From CBDAQR01 sp965199055 (GTDB taxonomy: Bacteria > Pseudomonadota > Gammaproteobacteria > Pseudomonadales > Halieaceae): DNA of 64,000 nt. Position 1 is the first letter of the stretch, and every line of letters begins with the position of its first letter. The stretch lies in assembly GCA_965199055.1 (NCBI GenBank), contig CBDAQR010000004.1, positions 1,302,001 through 1,366,000 on the forward strand, given 5' to 3'. This document shows, piece after piece, positions 44,575 to 52,922 of this stretch. The notes under the pieces were generated by a model that saw only the letters and a list, made by a program, of their open reading frames with translations, did not search any database and was not told the origin of the DNA. Both the position numbers and the translations under genes were made by a program.

Positions 44575-45438
44575 ATGAGTTTGTCTCAAGACCGGGTGGT
44601 GGTGGTCACAGGTGCAAGTCGCGGCGCGGGCAAGGGCATAGCGATTGCTCTTGGTGAGACAGGGGCAACGGTTTATGTAACGGGTCGTTCCAGCCAGGAA
44701 GGCGATGCGCCGTTACCAGGCACGGTCTATGCGACGGCGGAGGCAGTCACCGCGGCCGGAGGCACGGGGATACCGGTCATCTGTGACCATGCGAACGACG
44801 CCCAGGTCGCCCGGTTGTTCGAGCAGATAACGGAAGAGCAGGGGCGGCTGGATATTCTAGTGAACAATGCGACAGCATTGCCGGAATCTATCGTGCAAAC
44901 CGGTCCTTTCTGGGAGAAGCCGCTGGATCAGCTGCAACTGCTGGATGTTGGGATGCGATCACACTATGTTGCGGCCTGGCATGCGGCGCCGCTGCTACTT
45001 AAATCCGCCGGTGGTCTGATCGTGAACACCTCGTCGTTCGGCGGTCGAATTTATATGCACGGGCCGGCCTATGGGGCGGGAAAAGCCGCTGTCGACAAAA
45101 TGAGCCACGATATGGCGCACGATTTTCGCCCGCACCATGTGGCCGTAGTCTCGATTTGGATGGGACTGCTGCTCACTGAGCGCACCAAGGCCGTGTTTGA
45201 GGCTGAGCCAGAGATGTATGCCGATATGGCAGCAACGGCGGAGACACCCGAGTTCACAGGTCGCATCATTGATGCGTTGGCTCGGGACCCCGATCTGTTG
45301 GACAAAAGTGGCAAGGTATGGATCGGCGCAGAGCTGGCGCAGCACTACGGTGTTACCGAGAGCGATAACAGCCAGCCACCCTCACATAGAGCGTTCTTCG
45401 GTGATCCCACCGTGTTCGGTGATGCTGTTGTGGAATAG
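44575..45438 (+). CDS. SDR family oxidoreductase (DHRS1-like)
   Basis: Short-chain dehydrogenase of 287 residues: TGASRGAGKGIA near residue 12, NNAT near 100, TSSFGG near 150 and YGAGKAAVDKM as the Tyr/Lys motif near 164. The extended C-terminal part and the SIWMGLLLTE segment match the DHRS1 group. It stands 98 bases from the divergent dehydrogenase start. Confidence 0.88.
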   Translation: MSLSQDRVVVVTGASRGAGKGIAIALGETGATVYVTGRSSQEGDAPLPGTVYATAEAVTAAGGTGIPVICDHANDAQVARLFEQITEEQGRLDILVNNATALPESIVQTGPFWEKPLDQLQLLDVGMRSHYVAAWHAAPLLLKSAGGLIVNTSSFGGRIYMHGPAYGAGKAAVDKMSHDMAHDFRPHHVAVVSIWMGLLLTERTKAVFEAEPEMYADMAATAETPEFTGRIIDALARDPDLLDKSGKVWIGAELAQHYGVTESDNSQPPSHRAFFGDPTVFGDAVVE

Positions 45439-45467
45439 CAGGATTTCCCATTTCATGACTAGGTATT

Positions 45468-45484
45468 AAGTTAAGTTTTAACTT
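45468..45484. promoter_or_regulatory. Perfect 7-bp inverted repeat in AT-rich gap
   Basis: AAGTTAA-gtt-TTAACTT stands in the AT-rich gap before the HsaA-like gene (45439-45598). It could be an operator for a dimeric regulator or a weak hairpin. No T-run follows in the right place, so a terminator is less likely. Nothing else coding is visible in the gap. Confidence 0.35.
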
Positions 45485-45598
45485 TAAAGTATTGATAATA
45501 AAAGAATAAATAAATTTACCTCAAACAGGTGATGCCTTGGGATAGCCGTCCCGCTTTAATGCCTTCATCACAATAGTGTCACCCAGAGGTCGATAATA

Positions 45599-46816
45599 AT
45601 GACAGCCCATGAAGAGATTACTATGAGCACGGAATATAGCCTGGGATCGCCCAGGGCCAACGAACTGCTGGAAAAAGCACTTGCGCTGCAGCCTGTTCTG
45701 CGCGAGCGAGCGGCGCAGTGCAAAGCGGGTCGCAAGGTACCCGAAGCGACTATTCAAGACTTCCAGGACGCGGGATTCTTCAAGATTCTGCAAGCCGAGC
45801 AATATGGCGGCTACGCCATGGATCCGCAGGTCTTTTACGCCGTGGGACTGGAGTTGGCAAAAGCCTGCCCCTCCAGCGCCTGGGTATTGGGTGTGGTGGC
45901 GGTCCATAACTGGCAGTTGGCGCTGTTTGACGATCAAGCGGCTCAAGATGTGTGGGGGGAAGACCCCTCGGTACTGATCTCTTCATCCTATGCACCGGTG
46001 GGCAAAGTGACTCCGACAGAGGGCGGGTTTCGGCTGTCCGGCCGTTGGAGCTTCTCCAGTGGCAGTGAACACTGTAAGTGGGTGTTTGTCGGCGCGGTAG
46101 TACCCACCGCAGAGGCGCCCTTCGATATGATGAATTACCGCACATTCCTGGTGCCGATCGAAGACTATGAGATAGTCGACAACTGGGATGTGGTTGGACT
46201 GCAAGGTACTGGCAGTCACGACGTGGTAATTGACGACGTGTTTGTGCCGGAACACCGCACACATAAAGTCATTGATGGATTTCACTGTGATAACCCCGGC
46301 AATGCGGTGAATACCGCACCGTTGTTCCGCATGCCGTTTATGCAGGTATTTGTGCGCGCCGTCTGTACGGCCACCCTGGGGGCTTGCGAAGGCGCACTCG
46401 AAGACTTTATCGACGTGGCCAAAACGCGCGTCGCCGGCCCTGTGCCAATGCGCGATGATCCCAACGCCAAGCGACTCGCGGCGGAGGTGAAGTCAGAGAT
46501 CGAGCAGATGAAGTTAGTCATGTATCGTAACTTCGATGCGATGATGGACTGTACTCGCTCGGGTACTCCTATCGATATCGAAGACCGGGTTCGCTATCGC
46601 TACGATTCAGCCATTGTTGCTGATCGCTGCCTGGACCTCTCAGGCCGAATGCTAAAGGCGGCCGGCTCGGGCGGCATCCGTGTGGGCAGTGACTTGTTGG
46701 CCAAGCATCTGGATATTCTGGCCAGTCAGGCTCACGTAGCCAATCACTCCGTTCCTTTTGCCACCAATATGGGTGGCGTATTGCTGGGTCAGGACAGTAC
46801 TGATTTAGGCATCTGA
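45599..46816 (+). CDS. HsaA-like flavin-dependent monooxygenase, oxygenase subunit
   Basis: Acyl-CoA-dehydrogenase-fold oxygenase of 405 residues, similar to HsaA/TesA2, which hydroxylates the phenolic secosteroid before ring cleavage. FKILQAEQYGGYAMDP near residue 60, CPSSAWVLGVVAVH near 86, FRLSGRWSFSSGSEHCKW near 143 and the C-terminal AGSGGIRVGSDL match the group. Start at 45599 or at 45623. The reductase partner (HsaB) is not in the window. First gene of the meta-cleavage cluster. Confidence 0.85.
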   Translation: MTAHEEITMSTEYSLGSPRANELLEKALALQPVLRERAAQCKAGRKVPEATIQDFQDAGFFKILQAEQYGGYAMDPQVFYAVGLELAKACPSSAWVLGVVAVHNWQLALFDDQAAQDVWGEDPSVLISSSYAPVGKVTPTEGGFRLSGRWSFSSGSEHCKWVFVGAVVPTAEAPFDMMNYRTFLVPIEDYEIVDNWDVVGLQGTGSHDVVIDDVFVPEHRTHKVIDGFHCDNPGNAVNTAPLFRMPFMQVFVRAVCTATLGACEGALEDFIDVAKTRVAGPVPMRDDPNAKRLAAEVKSEIEQMKLVMYRNFDAMMDCTRSGTPIDIEDRVRYRYDSAIVADRCLDLSGRMLKAAGSGGIRVGSDLLAKHLDILASQAHVANHSVPFATNMGGVLLGQDSTDLGI

Positions 46817-46870
46817 TTATCTGTGGCGCCGCGCGGGATGGATCTCGCGCGCACTCTCGGGGGAGTCATT

Positions 46871-47713
46871 ATGCAAATAAACGGCGTCTTGCCGGAGCAC
46901 CAGTATGCGCAGTGTGCCAACGGCTATCGCATGCACTATATCGACCAGGGTGAAGGTCCAGTCGTTGTCTGGCTGCACGGGTCTGGCCCCGGGGCCAGTG
47001 GCCACAGTAACTTCAAAGGCAATTACCCGGTCATCGCAGAAGCGGGCTACCGTTCCATTGTTATCGATATCGTCGGTTTCGGCTTTTCCGACAAACCAGA
47101 CGATGTCGAGTATCCGCTGTCCTTCTTCGTGGAGTGTGCCAAGCAGACGCTGGACCAGATCGGTGTCGACAAGTGCGCGGTAGTAGGCAATTCACTGGGT
47201 GGGGCGATTGCCATTGGTTTGGCATTGGAGCATCCAGACCTGGTTGAGAAACTGATACTCATGGCGCCAGGGGGCATGAGCCCGATGCCGGAGTATCGTG
47301 AAATGGCAGGCATGCAGAAGATGTTCGAGGTCTATGGTTCCGGCGCAGAGCTGACTCACGAGGTGATGAAAGATTTGTTTGCCTACGGCCTGATGCATGA
47401 CCCCAAGCACGCCACGGATGAACTGGTGGCCGAGCGCATGCAGATCATGGGCCTGATGAATGGCCAGGTGATGTCTGCCATGGCGATCCCGGAGCTGTGG
47501 GAGCGGATGCCCGAGATTCAGTGCCCGGTGTTGGGTTTGTGGGGGCTGAATGAGCGCATGATGCCTGATAGTGGCATCCTCAACTTCGCCAAGAACACCA
47601 GCAATCTGCGGCTGGTGTTGCAGTCCGAGTGTGGCCACTGGGTGATGGTCGAACACGAAGCAATGTTCAATCGAGAGTGTCTGGAGTTTCTCGGCGCAGA
47701 TAAGGCTCCATAG
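46871..47713 (+). CDS. HsaD/TesD-like meta-cleavage product hydrolase
   Basis: C-C bond hydrolase of 280 residues. LHGSGPGASGHSNF is the oxyanion loop near residue 35, GNSLGGA the nucleophile near 105 and CGHWVMVEH the His near 258. At the position where relatives have an Asp (GxxDR) this protein reads GLNERMMP, with Glu. ATG at 46871 follows GGGGGAG. It acts on the ring-cleavage product, yielding 2-hydroxypentadienoate-type acids for the hydratase downstream. Its 3' end overlaps the GntR gene by 47 bases. Confidence 0.88.
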   Translation: MQINGVLPEHQYAQCANGYRMHYIDQGEGPVVVWLHGSGPGASGHSNFKGNYPVIAEAGYRSIVIDIVGFGFSDKPDDVEYPLSFFVECAKQTLDQIGVDKCAVVGNSLGGAIAIGLALEHPDLVEKLILMAPGGMSPMPEYREMAGMQKMFEVYGSGAELTHEVMKDLFAYGLMHDPKHATDELVAERMQIMGLMNGQVMSAMAIPELWERMPEIQCPVLGLWGLNERMMPDSGILNFAKNTSNLRLVLQSECGHWVMVEHEAMFNRECLEFLGADKAP

Positions 47714-48350
47714 CCAGTGCGGTATTGCGAATGTGCTTCTCCTGCGCGCTGAGTAGGGCAGGGAGATCACGTTCCAGGGCAGCCTCGAGTATGGCCGCGT
47801 GTTCTGCGTTCAAATCGCGATCTGCGAGCAGTCCGTCGCTGCGCGCGATCACGCGGTAGCGCAGGTGCTGGGAGTAGAGAATCTCGTAGAGCCGCATCAA
47901 CCACTGTGATTCGCAGCGCGATATCAGCGCATCGTGGAAATCCTGATTTCTCGATTCCCAGAGCAGGGGATCAGGGTTGTCCTGCTTCTCGATTTTGCTG
48001 AGATGGTGGAACGCCGCGACCACCTCTGATTCCCATTGATCATCGGCTCGCTCCAAACTCTGTTCGAGAGCCTGACCCTCGATCATGACACGCAGGTCGG
48101 TCAATTCCTCCAGTTCCCGCAGTGACAGTTCGGCGACATTGAAGCCCCGTTGCCCCTCGGCGCTGACGAAGCCTTCGGCGCTGAGGCGATGGAGCGCTTC
48201 GCGTAGGGGCGTGGCACCCACGTCATATGCCTTGCGCAGGTGCTCGATGCGCAGTTTCTGGCCGGGGGCGAAATGCCCCTGGATGATGTCATGCCGCAAT
48301 CGACTATAGCCGGCGTCGGTCAGTGTTTTGTGTTCGAGTGTGTCGGGCAC
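47667..48350 (-). CDS. GntR family transcriptional regulator (FadR/FCD type)
   Basis: Regulator of 227 residues, with a winged helix at about 15-80 (LRHDIIQGHFAPGQKLRIEHL, GATPLREALHRLSAEGFV) and an FCD ligand domain (about 95-215) with RNQDFHDALISRC and HAAILEAALERD providing metal-binding His/Asp. It is transcribed against the catabolic genes, ends inside the hydrolase gene and is divergent from the hydratase gene, so it probably controls the shared 111-bp promoter region. Confidence 0.92.
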   Translation of the reverse strand: MPDTLEHKTLTDAGYSRLRHDIIQGHFAPGQKLRIEHLRKAYDVGATPLREALHRLSAEGFVSAEGQRGFNVAELSLRELEELTDLRVMIEGQALEQSLERADDQWESEVVAAFHHLSKIEKQDNPDPLLWESRNQDFHDALISRCESQWLMRLYEILYSQHLRYRVIARSDGLLADRDLNAEHAAILEAALERDLPALLSAQEKHIRNTALAMEPYLRRETPDTLD

Positions 48351-48400
48351 GGGAAGCGTCCTGTCTGGAAGGCGTCCAGTCTAAAATATCGATAAAATGC

Positions 48401-48428
48401 TTGTAAAGCGAAAAAATATATATATTAT
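48401..48428 (+). promoter_or_regulatory. Candidate promoter/operator before the hydratase gene
   Basis: TTGTAA (48401-48406), a 16-base spacer and TATTAT (48423-48428) form a sigma-70-like promoter pointing to 48462. The -10 overlaps a perfect 12-bp palindrome AATATATATATT (48415-48426). A second inverted repeat CTGGA-n5-TCCAG lies at 48365-48379, nearer the GntR start. Both are candidate operators for the GntR protein. Confidence 0.45.
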
Positions 48429-48461
48429 GGTTGGCCTCGTTCAGGAGAGGGCCTTCCAGTT

Positions 48462-49247
48462 ATGACACCGGATAAGATTGCGCAGTACGGCGATGAGCTA
48501 TACGAAGCTCTGCGTACCCAATCCACGCTAGCACCCTTAACGGAGCGAGATGCGGGAATTACCATTGAAGACGCGTACCACATCTCGCGCCATTTCGTGC
48601 AGCGTCGGGTCGAGGCCGGTGAGGCCATTATTGGTAAGAAGATTGGCGTAACCAGTGCGCCGGTGCAGGAGATGCTGGGTGTGTTCCAGCCCGATTTCGG
48701 TTTTCTCACTGATGGCATGGTCTACCAAGACGGTGCGGATATCCCCATTGCCGGCAATTTGATCGCGCCTCGTGCGGAGGGCGAGATAGCCTTTCGGCTG
48801 AAGGCTGACCTGGCCGGACCGGGAGTGACTGAGCAAGATGTACTCAATGCGACGGAAACGATTATGCCGTGCTTTGAGATCGTCGATTCGCGTATCCGCG
48901 ATTGGGAGATAAAAATTCAGGACACGGTCGCTGACAATGCCTCCTGCGGCGTTTATGTGCTCGGAAAAAATGAGGTCGATCCGCGTGATTTTGATCTGCC
49001 CAATCTGCACATGACGATACATAAGAACGGCGAATTCAACAGCGAAGGCCTGGGCAGCGCGGTGCAGGGAAACCCGCTCACTGCGGTCGCCTGGCTCGCA
49101 AATACCCTGGGCGAGTTCGATATACCGTTCAAGGCGGGTGAGGTCATTCTGTCCGGCTCGCTGGCACCACTGATTCCTGTTGTAGCGGGTGACAAGATGT
49201 CGCTGGAGATTGCCGGCATCGGTGGATGCAGTTGTAACTTTGTCTAA
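48462..49247 (+). CDS. 2-oxopent-4-enoate hydratase (HsaE/TesE/MhpD-like)
   Basis: Fumarylacetoacetate-hydrolase-superfamily hydratase of 261 residues adding water to 2-hydroxypenta-2,4-dienoate. GKKIGVTS near residue 53, APRAEGEIAFRL near 102 with the metal-binding Glu residues, EIVDSRI near 139 and the GEVILSGSLAPLIPV end are diagnostic. It starts the second part of the catabolic cluster. Confidence 0.93.
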   Translation: MTPDKIAQYGDELYEALRTQSTLAPLTERDAGITIEDAYHISRHFVQRRVEAGEAIIGKKIGVTSAPVQEMLGVFQPDFGFLTDGMVYQDGADIPIAGNLIAPRAEGEIAFRLKADLAGPGVTEQDVLNATETIMPCFEIVDSRIRDWEIKIQDTVADNASCGVYVLGKNEVDPRDFDLPNLHMTIHKNGEFNSEGLGSAVQGNPLTAVAWLANTLGEFDIPFKAGEVILSGSLAPLIPVVAGDKMSLEIAGIGGCSCNFV

Positions 49248-49296
49248 CACTATGAGCAATGTCACCAGAACAAATTGATAGTCGCGCACCGTGGCA

Positions 49297-49380
49297 CTTG
49301 TTTCCGGCAGACACGCCGTGAATACATCCATGTAGGCTCGGATGCGACGTCCATGTCGCATACGGTCTGCCAGCAACAAG
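49297..49380. repeat. Imperfect inverted repeat with two inner hairpins
   Basis: Outer arms CTTGTT...GGCAGAC (49297-49312) pair with GTCTGCC...AACAAG (49365-49380). Inside are two perfect small hairpins, TACAT-cc-ATGTA (49323-49334) and ATGCGAC-gtccat-GTCGCAT (49342-49361). The whole forms a three-way junction. It sits in the 168-bp gap between hydratase and aldehyde dehydrogenase genes. A REP/MITE-like dispersed repeat or a processing site in the operon mRNA are both possible. Confidence 0.7.
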
Positions 49381-49415
49381 TACTACGTTGCGCACATTAA
49401 CTTGAGAGCGAAACT

Positions 49416-50324
49416 ATGAGTGGAAAAATTAAAGCTGCCATCATCGGCCCGGGCAATATCGGTACCGATCTACTGATGAAGGCCCAGCGCAGTGAACTGA
49501 TAGAGCCGGTCTGGATGGTGGGTGTGATTCCCGATTCTCCGGGTCTTGCGCGTGCGGCCGAGATGGGTCTGAAAACCACCGCTGAAGGCGTCGATGGCAT
49601 GCTGCCGACGATGAAGGAAGACGGTGTGCAAATCTGCTTCGATGCTACGTCCGCTTATGTGCACGAAGAAAACTCCCGCAAGGTGAACTCCCAAGGGGCT
49701 GTGATGATTGACCTCACGCCAGCGGCGATTGGCCCCTACTGCGTGCCGCCCGTCAACCTGGATGAGGCAGTTGCGGCGAAAGCCATGAACGTCAACATGG
49801 TCACCTGTGGCGGTCAGGCGACTATACCGCTGGTGGCTGCAGTGAGCCGGGTGCAGGATGTCTCCTATGGCGAAATTGTGGCCACAGTATCCTCCAAGTC
49901 CGCGGGCCCCGGCACGCGCAAGAATATCGATGAGTTTACCCGTACTACTGCGAACGGTATCTCCCAGGTGGGCGGTGCCGACGAGGGCAAAGCCATCATC
50001 ATTATCAACCCGGCGGAGCCGCCACTGATCATGCGTGACACGATTCACTGCCTGACCAAGGAAGCGCCCGATGAAGCAGCGATCACCGAGTCGGTGCACG
50101 CCATGATTACGGAGGTACAAAAATATGTGCCTGGCTACACCCTGAAGAACGGTCCTGTATTTGATGGCAACCGGGTTTCGATATACATGGAAGTGGAAGG
50201 CCTGGGCGACTTCCTACCCAAGTATGCCGGCAATCTGGACATTATGACGGCAGCGGGCTTGCGTACATCGGAGATGTACGCGGAACAAATCCTGTCCGGC
50301 GAATTTGTGCCCGCAGCGGCCTGA
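49416..50324 (+). CDS. Acetaldehyde/propanal dehydrogenase, acylating (HsaG/TesF-like)
   Basis: NAD- and CoA-dependent aldehyde dehydrogenase of 302 residues: AIIGPGNIGTDLL binds NAD (residues 7-19), MVTCGGQATIPLV holds the catalytic Cys near residue 130, and ISQVGGADEGKAIIIINPAEPP follows near 187. It works as a complex with the aldolase coded 10 bases downstream and turns its aldehyde into acyl-CoA. Confidence 0.95.
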   Translation: MSGKIKAAIIGPGNIGTDLLMKAQRSELIEPVWMVGVIPDSPGLARAAEMGLKTTAEGVDGMLPTMKEDGVQICFDATSAYVHEENSRKVNSQGAVMIDLTPAAIGPYCVPPVNLDEAVAAKAMNVNMVTCGGQATIPLVAAVSRVQDVSYGEIVATVSSKSAGPGTRKNIDEFTRTTANGISQVGGADEGKAIIIINPAEPPLIMRDTIHCLTKEAPDEAAITESVHAMITEVQKYVPGYTLKNGPVFDGNRVSIYMEVEGLGDFLPKYAGNLDIMTAAGLRTSEMYAEQILSGEFVPAAA

Positions 50325-50334
50325 GGAGAGACGT

Positions 50335-51366
50335 ATGAACTTGCAAGGCAAGCAAATTATTGTGCATGACATGTGTCTGCGCGACGGCATGCATCCCAAG
50401 CAGCACCAGATCACTGTCGATGAGATGGTCACCGTTGCGAAGGCAATGGATGATGCCGGAGTTCCCATGATCGAAGTCACCCATGGCGACGGTCTGGGTG
50501 GCAAGAGCGTGAACTATGGGTTTCCCGCTGCCTCTGACGAGGAATACCTGAGTGCGGTGTGTAAAGAGCTGAAAGACACCAAAGTGTCCGCGCTGCTACT
50601 GCCCGGCATTGGTACTGTTGATCATCTGCAAATGGCGGTCGACTGCGGTATTTCTACGATTCGTGTGGCCACACACTGCACGGAGGCGGACGTGTCTGAG
50701 CAGCACATCAACTTCGCCAGCCAGATTGATGACCTCGACACCGTTGGGTTCTTGATGATGGCTCATATGATTGAGCCGGAAGAACTGCTCGTGCAACTTA
50801 AGCTGATGGAAGAATACGGCGCCAACTGCGTATATATCACCGATTCTGCCGGCTATATGTTGCCTGACGACGTCACCGCCCGGGTTGCTTTGGCCCGTAG
50901 GGAATTGAAGCCCGAAACCGAACTGGGCTTTCACGGACACCACAATCTCGGCATGGGAGTGGCAAACTCAATCGCGGCGGTTGCCGCCGGAGCGAATCGC
51001 ATCGACGGCTCTATGGCGGGGCTGGGCGCGGGCGCGGGCAACACGCCCCTCGAAGTGTTCCTGGCGGTGTGTGATCGCATGGGTATCGAGACGGGTGTGG
51101 ATATATTCAAGGCAATGGATATTGCCGAAGATCTAATTGTGCCGCTAATGGATCATATGGTTCGCGTCGATCGCGACTCTCTCACTCTCGGTTGGGCGGG
51201 TGTTTATTCTTCTTTCCTCCTGTTTGCCAAGCGCAGTGCAGAAAAGTACAACCTGTCATCGCGCGACATACTGGTGGAACTCGGCCGGCGTAAAACGGTG
51301 GGCGGTCAGGAAGACATGATTGAAGACCTGGCGCTGGATATGGCGCGGGAAGCCGGCACGATTTAG
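50335..51366 (+). CDS. 4-hydroxy-2-oxovalerate aldolase (HsaF/TesG-like)
   Basis: Class II pyruvate aldolase of 343 residues. VHDMCLRDGMHPKQHQ holds the catalytic Arg/Asp near residue 12, TDSAGYMLP near 168 and GFHGHHNLGMGVANS supplies metal-binding His near 200; the C-terminal DmpG-type communication domain follows. It forms a channelling complex with the aldehyde dehydrogenase just upstream. Last gene of the cluster. Confidence 0.95.
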   Translation: MNLQGKQIIVHDMCLRDGMHPKQHQITVDEMVTVAKAMDDAGVPMIEVTHGDGLGGKSVNYGFPAASDEEYLSAVCKELKDTKVSALLLPGIGTVDHLQMAVDCGISTIRVATHCTEADVSEQHINFASQIDDLDTVGFLMMAHMIEPEELLVQLKLMEEYGANCVYITDSAGYMLPDDVTARVALARRELKPETELGFHGHHNLGMGVANSIAAVAAGANRIDGSMAGLGAGAGNTPLEVFLAVCDRMGIETGVDIFKAMDIAEDLIVPLMDHMVRVDRDSLTLGWAGVYSSFLLFAKRSAEKYNLSSRDILVELGRRKTVGGQEDMIEDLALDMAREAGTI

Positions 51367-51417
51367 CAACCACGGTGGGTCTATCCACGGGCGGCCCTAT
51401 ACCACTACACTGTCGTT

Positions 51418-52476
51418 ATGGGTGACAGTAATGATGGATATCGCATTCGCGTTTGTCTCGGGGAACTGAACGAGGCGCAGATTGATGAGGTTGCGGCCTT
51501 TTTGATCGCAGAGCGTGCGCTGGATGATGATGCCAATGCTCGCGAACGCGCGGCTCAGAGTGCCGTACTCGTCTATGCGCCCGATGGAAGTCTGGCCGGT
51601 CATACCTCCGTCGAGGCGCGCTACGTCGAGCAGCTCGACAATCGTTTCTGGCTCCCCTCCAGTTATATCACTCCCGGTCACCGGCAGGCTAACCTGGCCA
51701 GCCGGATGGTTATGGCGCTGCGCGATGATGCAAACCGACGCTTTTGTGCGGGACAAAATCCCGAGGTGATCGGTCTGTTTATGGTGGTGCAGACCCGCGC
51801 CTATGATACGCGGCGCAATATGGCGATCACGCCGGCGGGCTATATGTTCGTGGGCCGGAATCGCCGCGGCGACAATATGCGCGTCTATTACTTCGATGGC
51901 GCCAAGTTGGATGGTAGTGCGCCGGATTATTCGCGCCCGAAAAAACGTGAGCCCCTGCGAGACGATTATCGCCTCGAGCCGGTGCTGGGCAGAATGTCTG
52001 AGGAGCAGGTAGAGGAAGTGGCGGTTTTTCTGCAGCGTGAGGGCGCCCTTAAAGATCCAGATATGGCAAGGCAGCGCGCGCGCATGAGTGTTGTGTTGGC
52101 GCGCGACACGCAGGGCAGGCTCGTTGGCCAACACGCCGCTGAAGCTCGCTACCTCAGACAATTACTGAACGAATTCTGGGCCGTATCGGTGTATGTGGGC
52201 AAGGCGCATCGCCAGTCGCACTTGGCTAGCCACATTAATCTGCTCGGGCGAGATACCCTGGCGCAGAACTTTGCGGCCGGGAATAACCCTACGTTGATCG
52301 GCGCCTATATGCGGATGCTGTCGCCGAATCTGCGTTCCCCCAACGAAGAGGCGGTGCTGAATTTCTCTCGTTTCGCGTTTATTGGTCGTAACCGAAAGGG
52401 CGAGAATCTGCGGGTTTACTATTTTCCGGACGCCCGTATTGATGCTGGTAGTGCCGATATTGAGGGTCCAGAGTGA
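51418..52476 (+). CDS. Tandemly duplicated, possibly GNAT-like protein
   Basis: Protein of 352 residues made of two homologous halves (about 8-165 and 183-340). Each half runs: E-x-QI/V-(D/E)EVA-FL near its start, AR.RA then SAVL or SVVL, a G(S/R)L(A/V)G(H/Q) strand, EARY, (N/E)(R/E)FW, HRQ-x-x-LAS, G-x-NP-x-(V/L)IG, then GRNR(R/K)G(D/E)N(M/L)RVYYF. The HRQ..LAS stretch after a beta strand recalls the acyl-CoA loop of GNAT acetyltransferases, but the fit is weak. No signal peptide. I do not recognise the family. Confidence 0.65.
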   Translation: MGDSNDGYRIRVCLGELNEAQIDEVAAFLIAERALDDDANARERAAQSAVLVYAPDGSLAGHTSVEARYVEQLDNRFWLPSSYITPGHRQANLASRMVMALRDDANRRFCAGQNPEVIGLFMVVQTRAYDTRRNMAITPAGYMFVGRNRRGDNMRVYYFDGAKLDGSAPDYSRPKKREPLRDDYRLEPVLGRMSEEQVEEVAVFLQREGALKDPDMARQRARMSVVLARDTQGRLVGQHAAEARYLRQLLNEFWAVSVYVGKAHRQSHLASHINLLGRDTLAQNFAAGNNPTLIGAYMRMLSPNLRSPNEEAVLNFSRFAFIGRNRKGENLRVYYFPDARIDAGSADIEGPE

Positions 52477-52566
52477 GAATTGACGCACACTTTTCGGGCA
52501 AACCCTTTGTTTTTATTGGAAAAAGCTTCTATTCTTAAGAAACAACGATAACAAAGGGGCCAGCCT

Positions 52567-52905
52567 GTGCAGGCAGCCGAACTGTTGTTTCAGTTCCTGG
52601 TAGTGCACGCAATGCTGGATTTCATGCTGCAGCCAAACATCATGGCTTCAGCAAAAAGCCGGCATAGCCGCTATCACGAAAACGGTAACCAGGAGTTTCC
52701 CGCCTGGTACTACTGGCTGGGTGCGCATTCGCTGGGCCACGGCGGAGGCGTGTACCTGATCACCGGTAGCTTGTGGTTGGGCCTTCTGGAAACCGTGCTG
52801 CACGGTGTTATCGACCACCTCAAGTGCGAACACAAAACAAATCTGTTCCAGGACCAGGCCTTGCACGTGCTGTGTAAGGTGGGGTACCTGTTCATCCTGC
52901 TTTAG
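52567..52905 (+). CDS. DUF3307 family membrane protein
   Basis: Protein of 112 residues with FLVVHAMLDFMLQP at the start, a central HSLGHGG, HGVIDHLKCEHKT and DQALHVLCK, the His/Asp-rich helices typical of DUF3307. Start is GTG at 52567. Two to three membrane helices. Function unknown; the conserved His and Asp suggest metal binding. Confidence 0.75.
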   Translation: MQAAELLFQFLVVHAMLDFMLQPNIMASAKSRHSRYHENGNQEFPAWYYWLGAHSLGHGGGVYLITGSLWLGLLETVLHGVIDHLKCEHKTNLFQDQALHVLCKVGYLFILL

Positions 52906-52922
52906 TCGCTTAGTGGTGTTGT

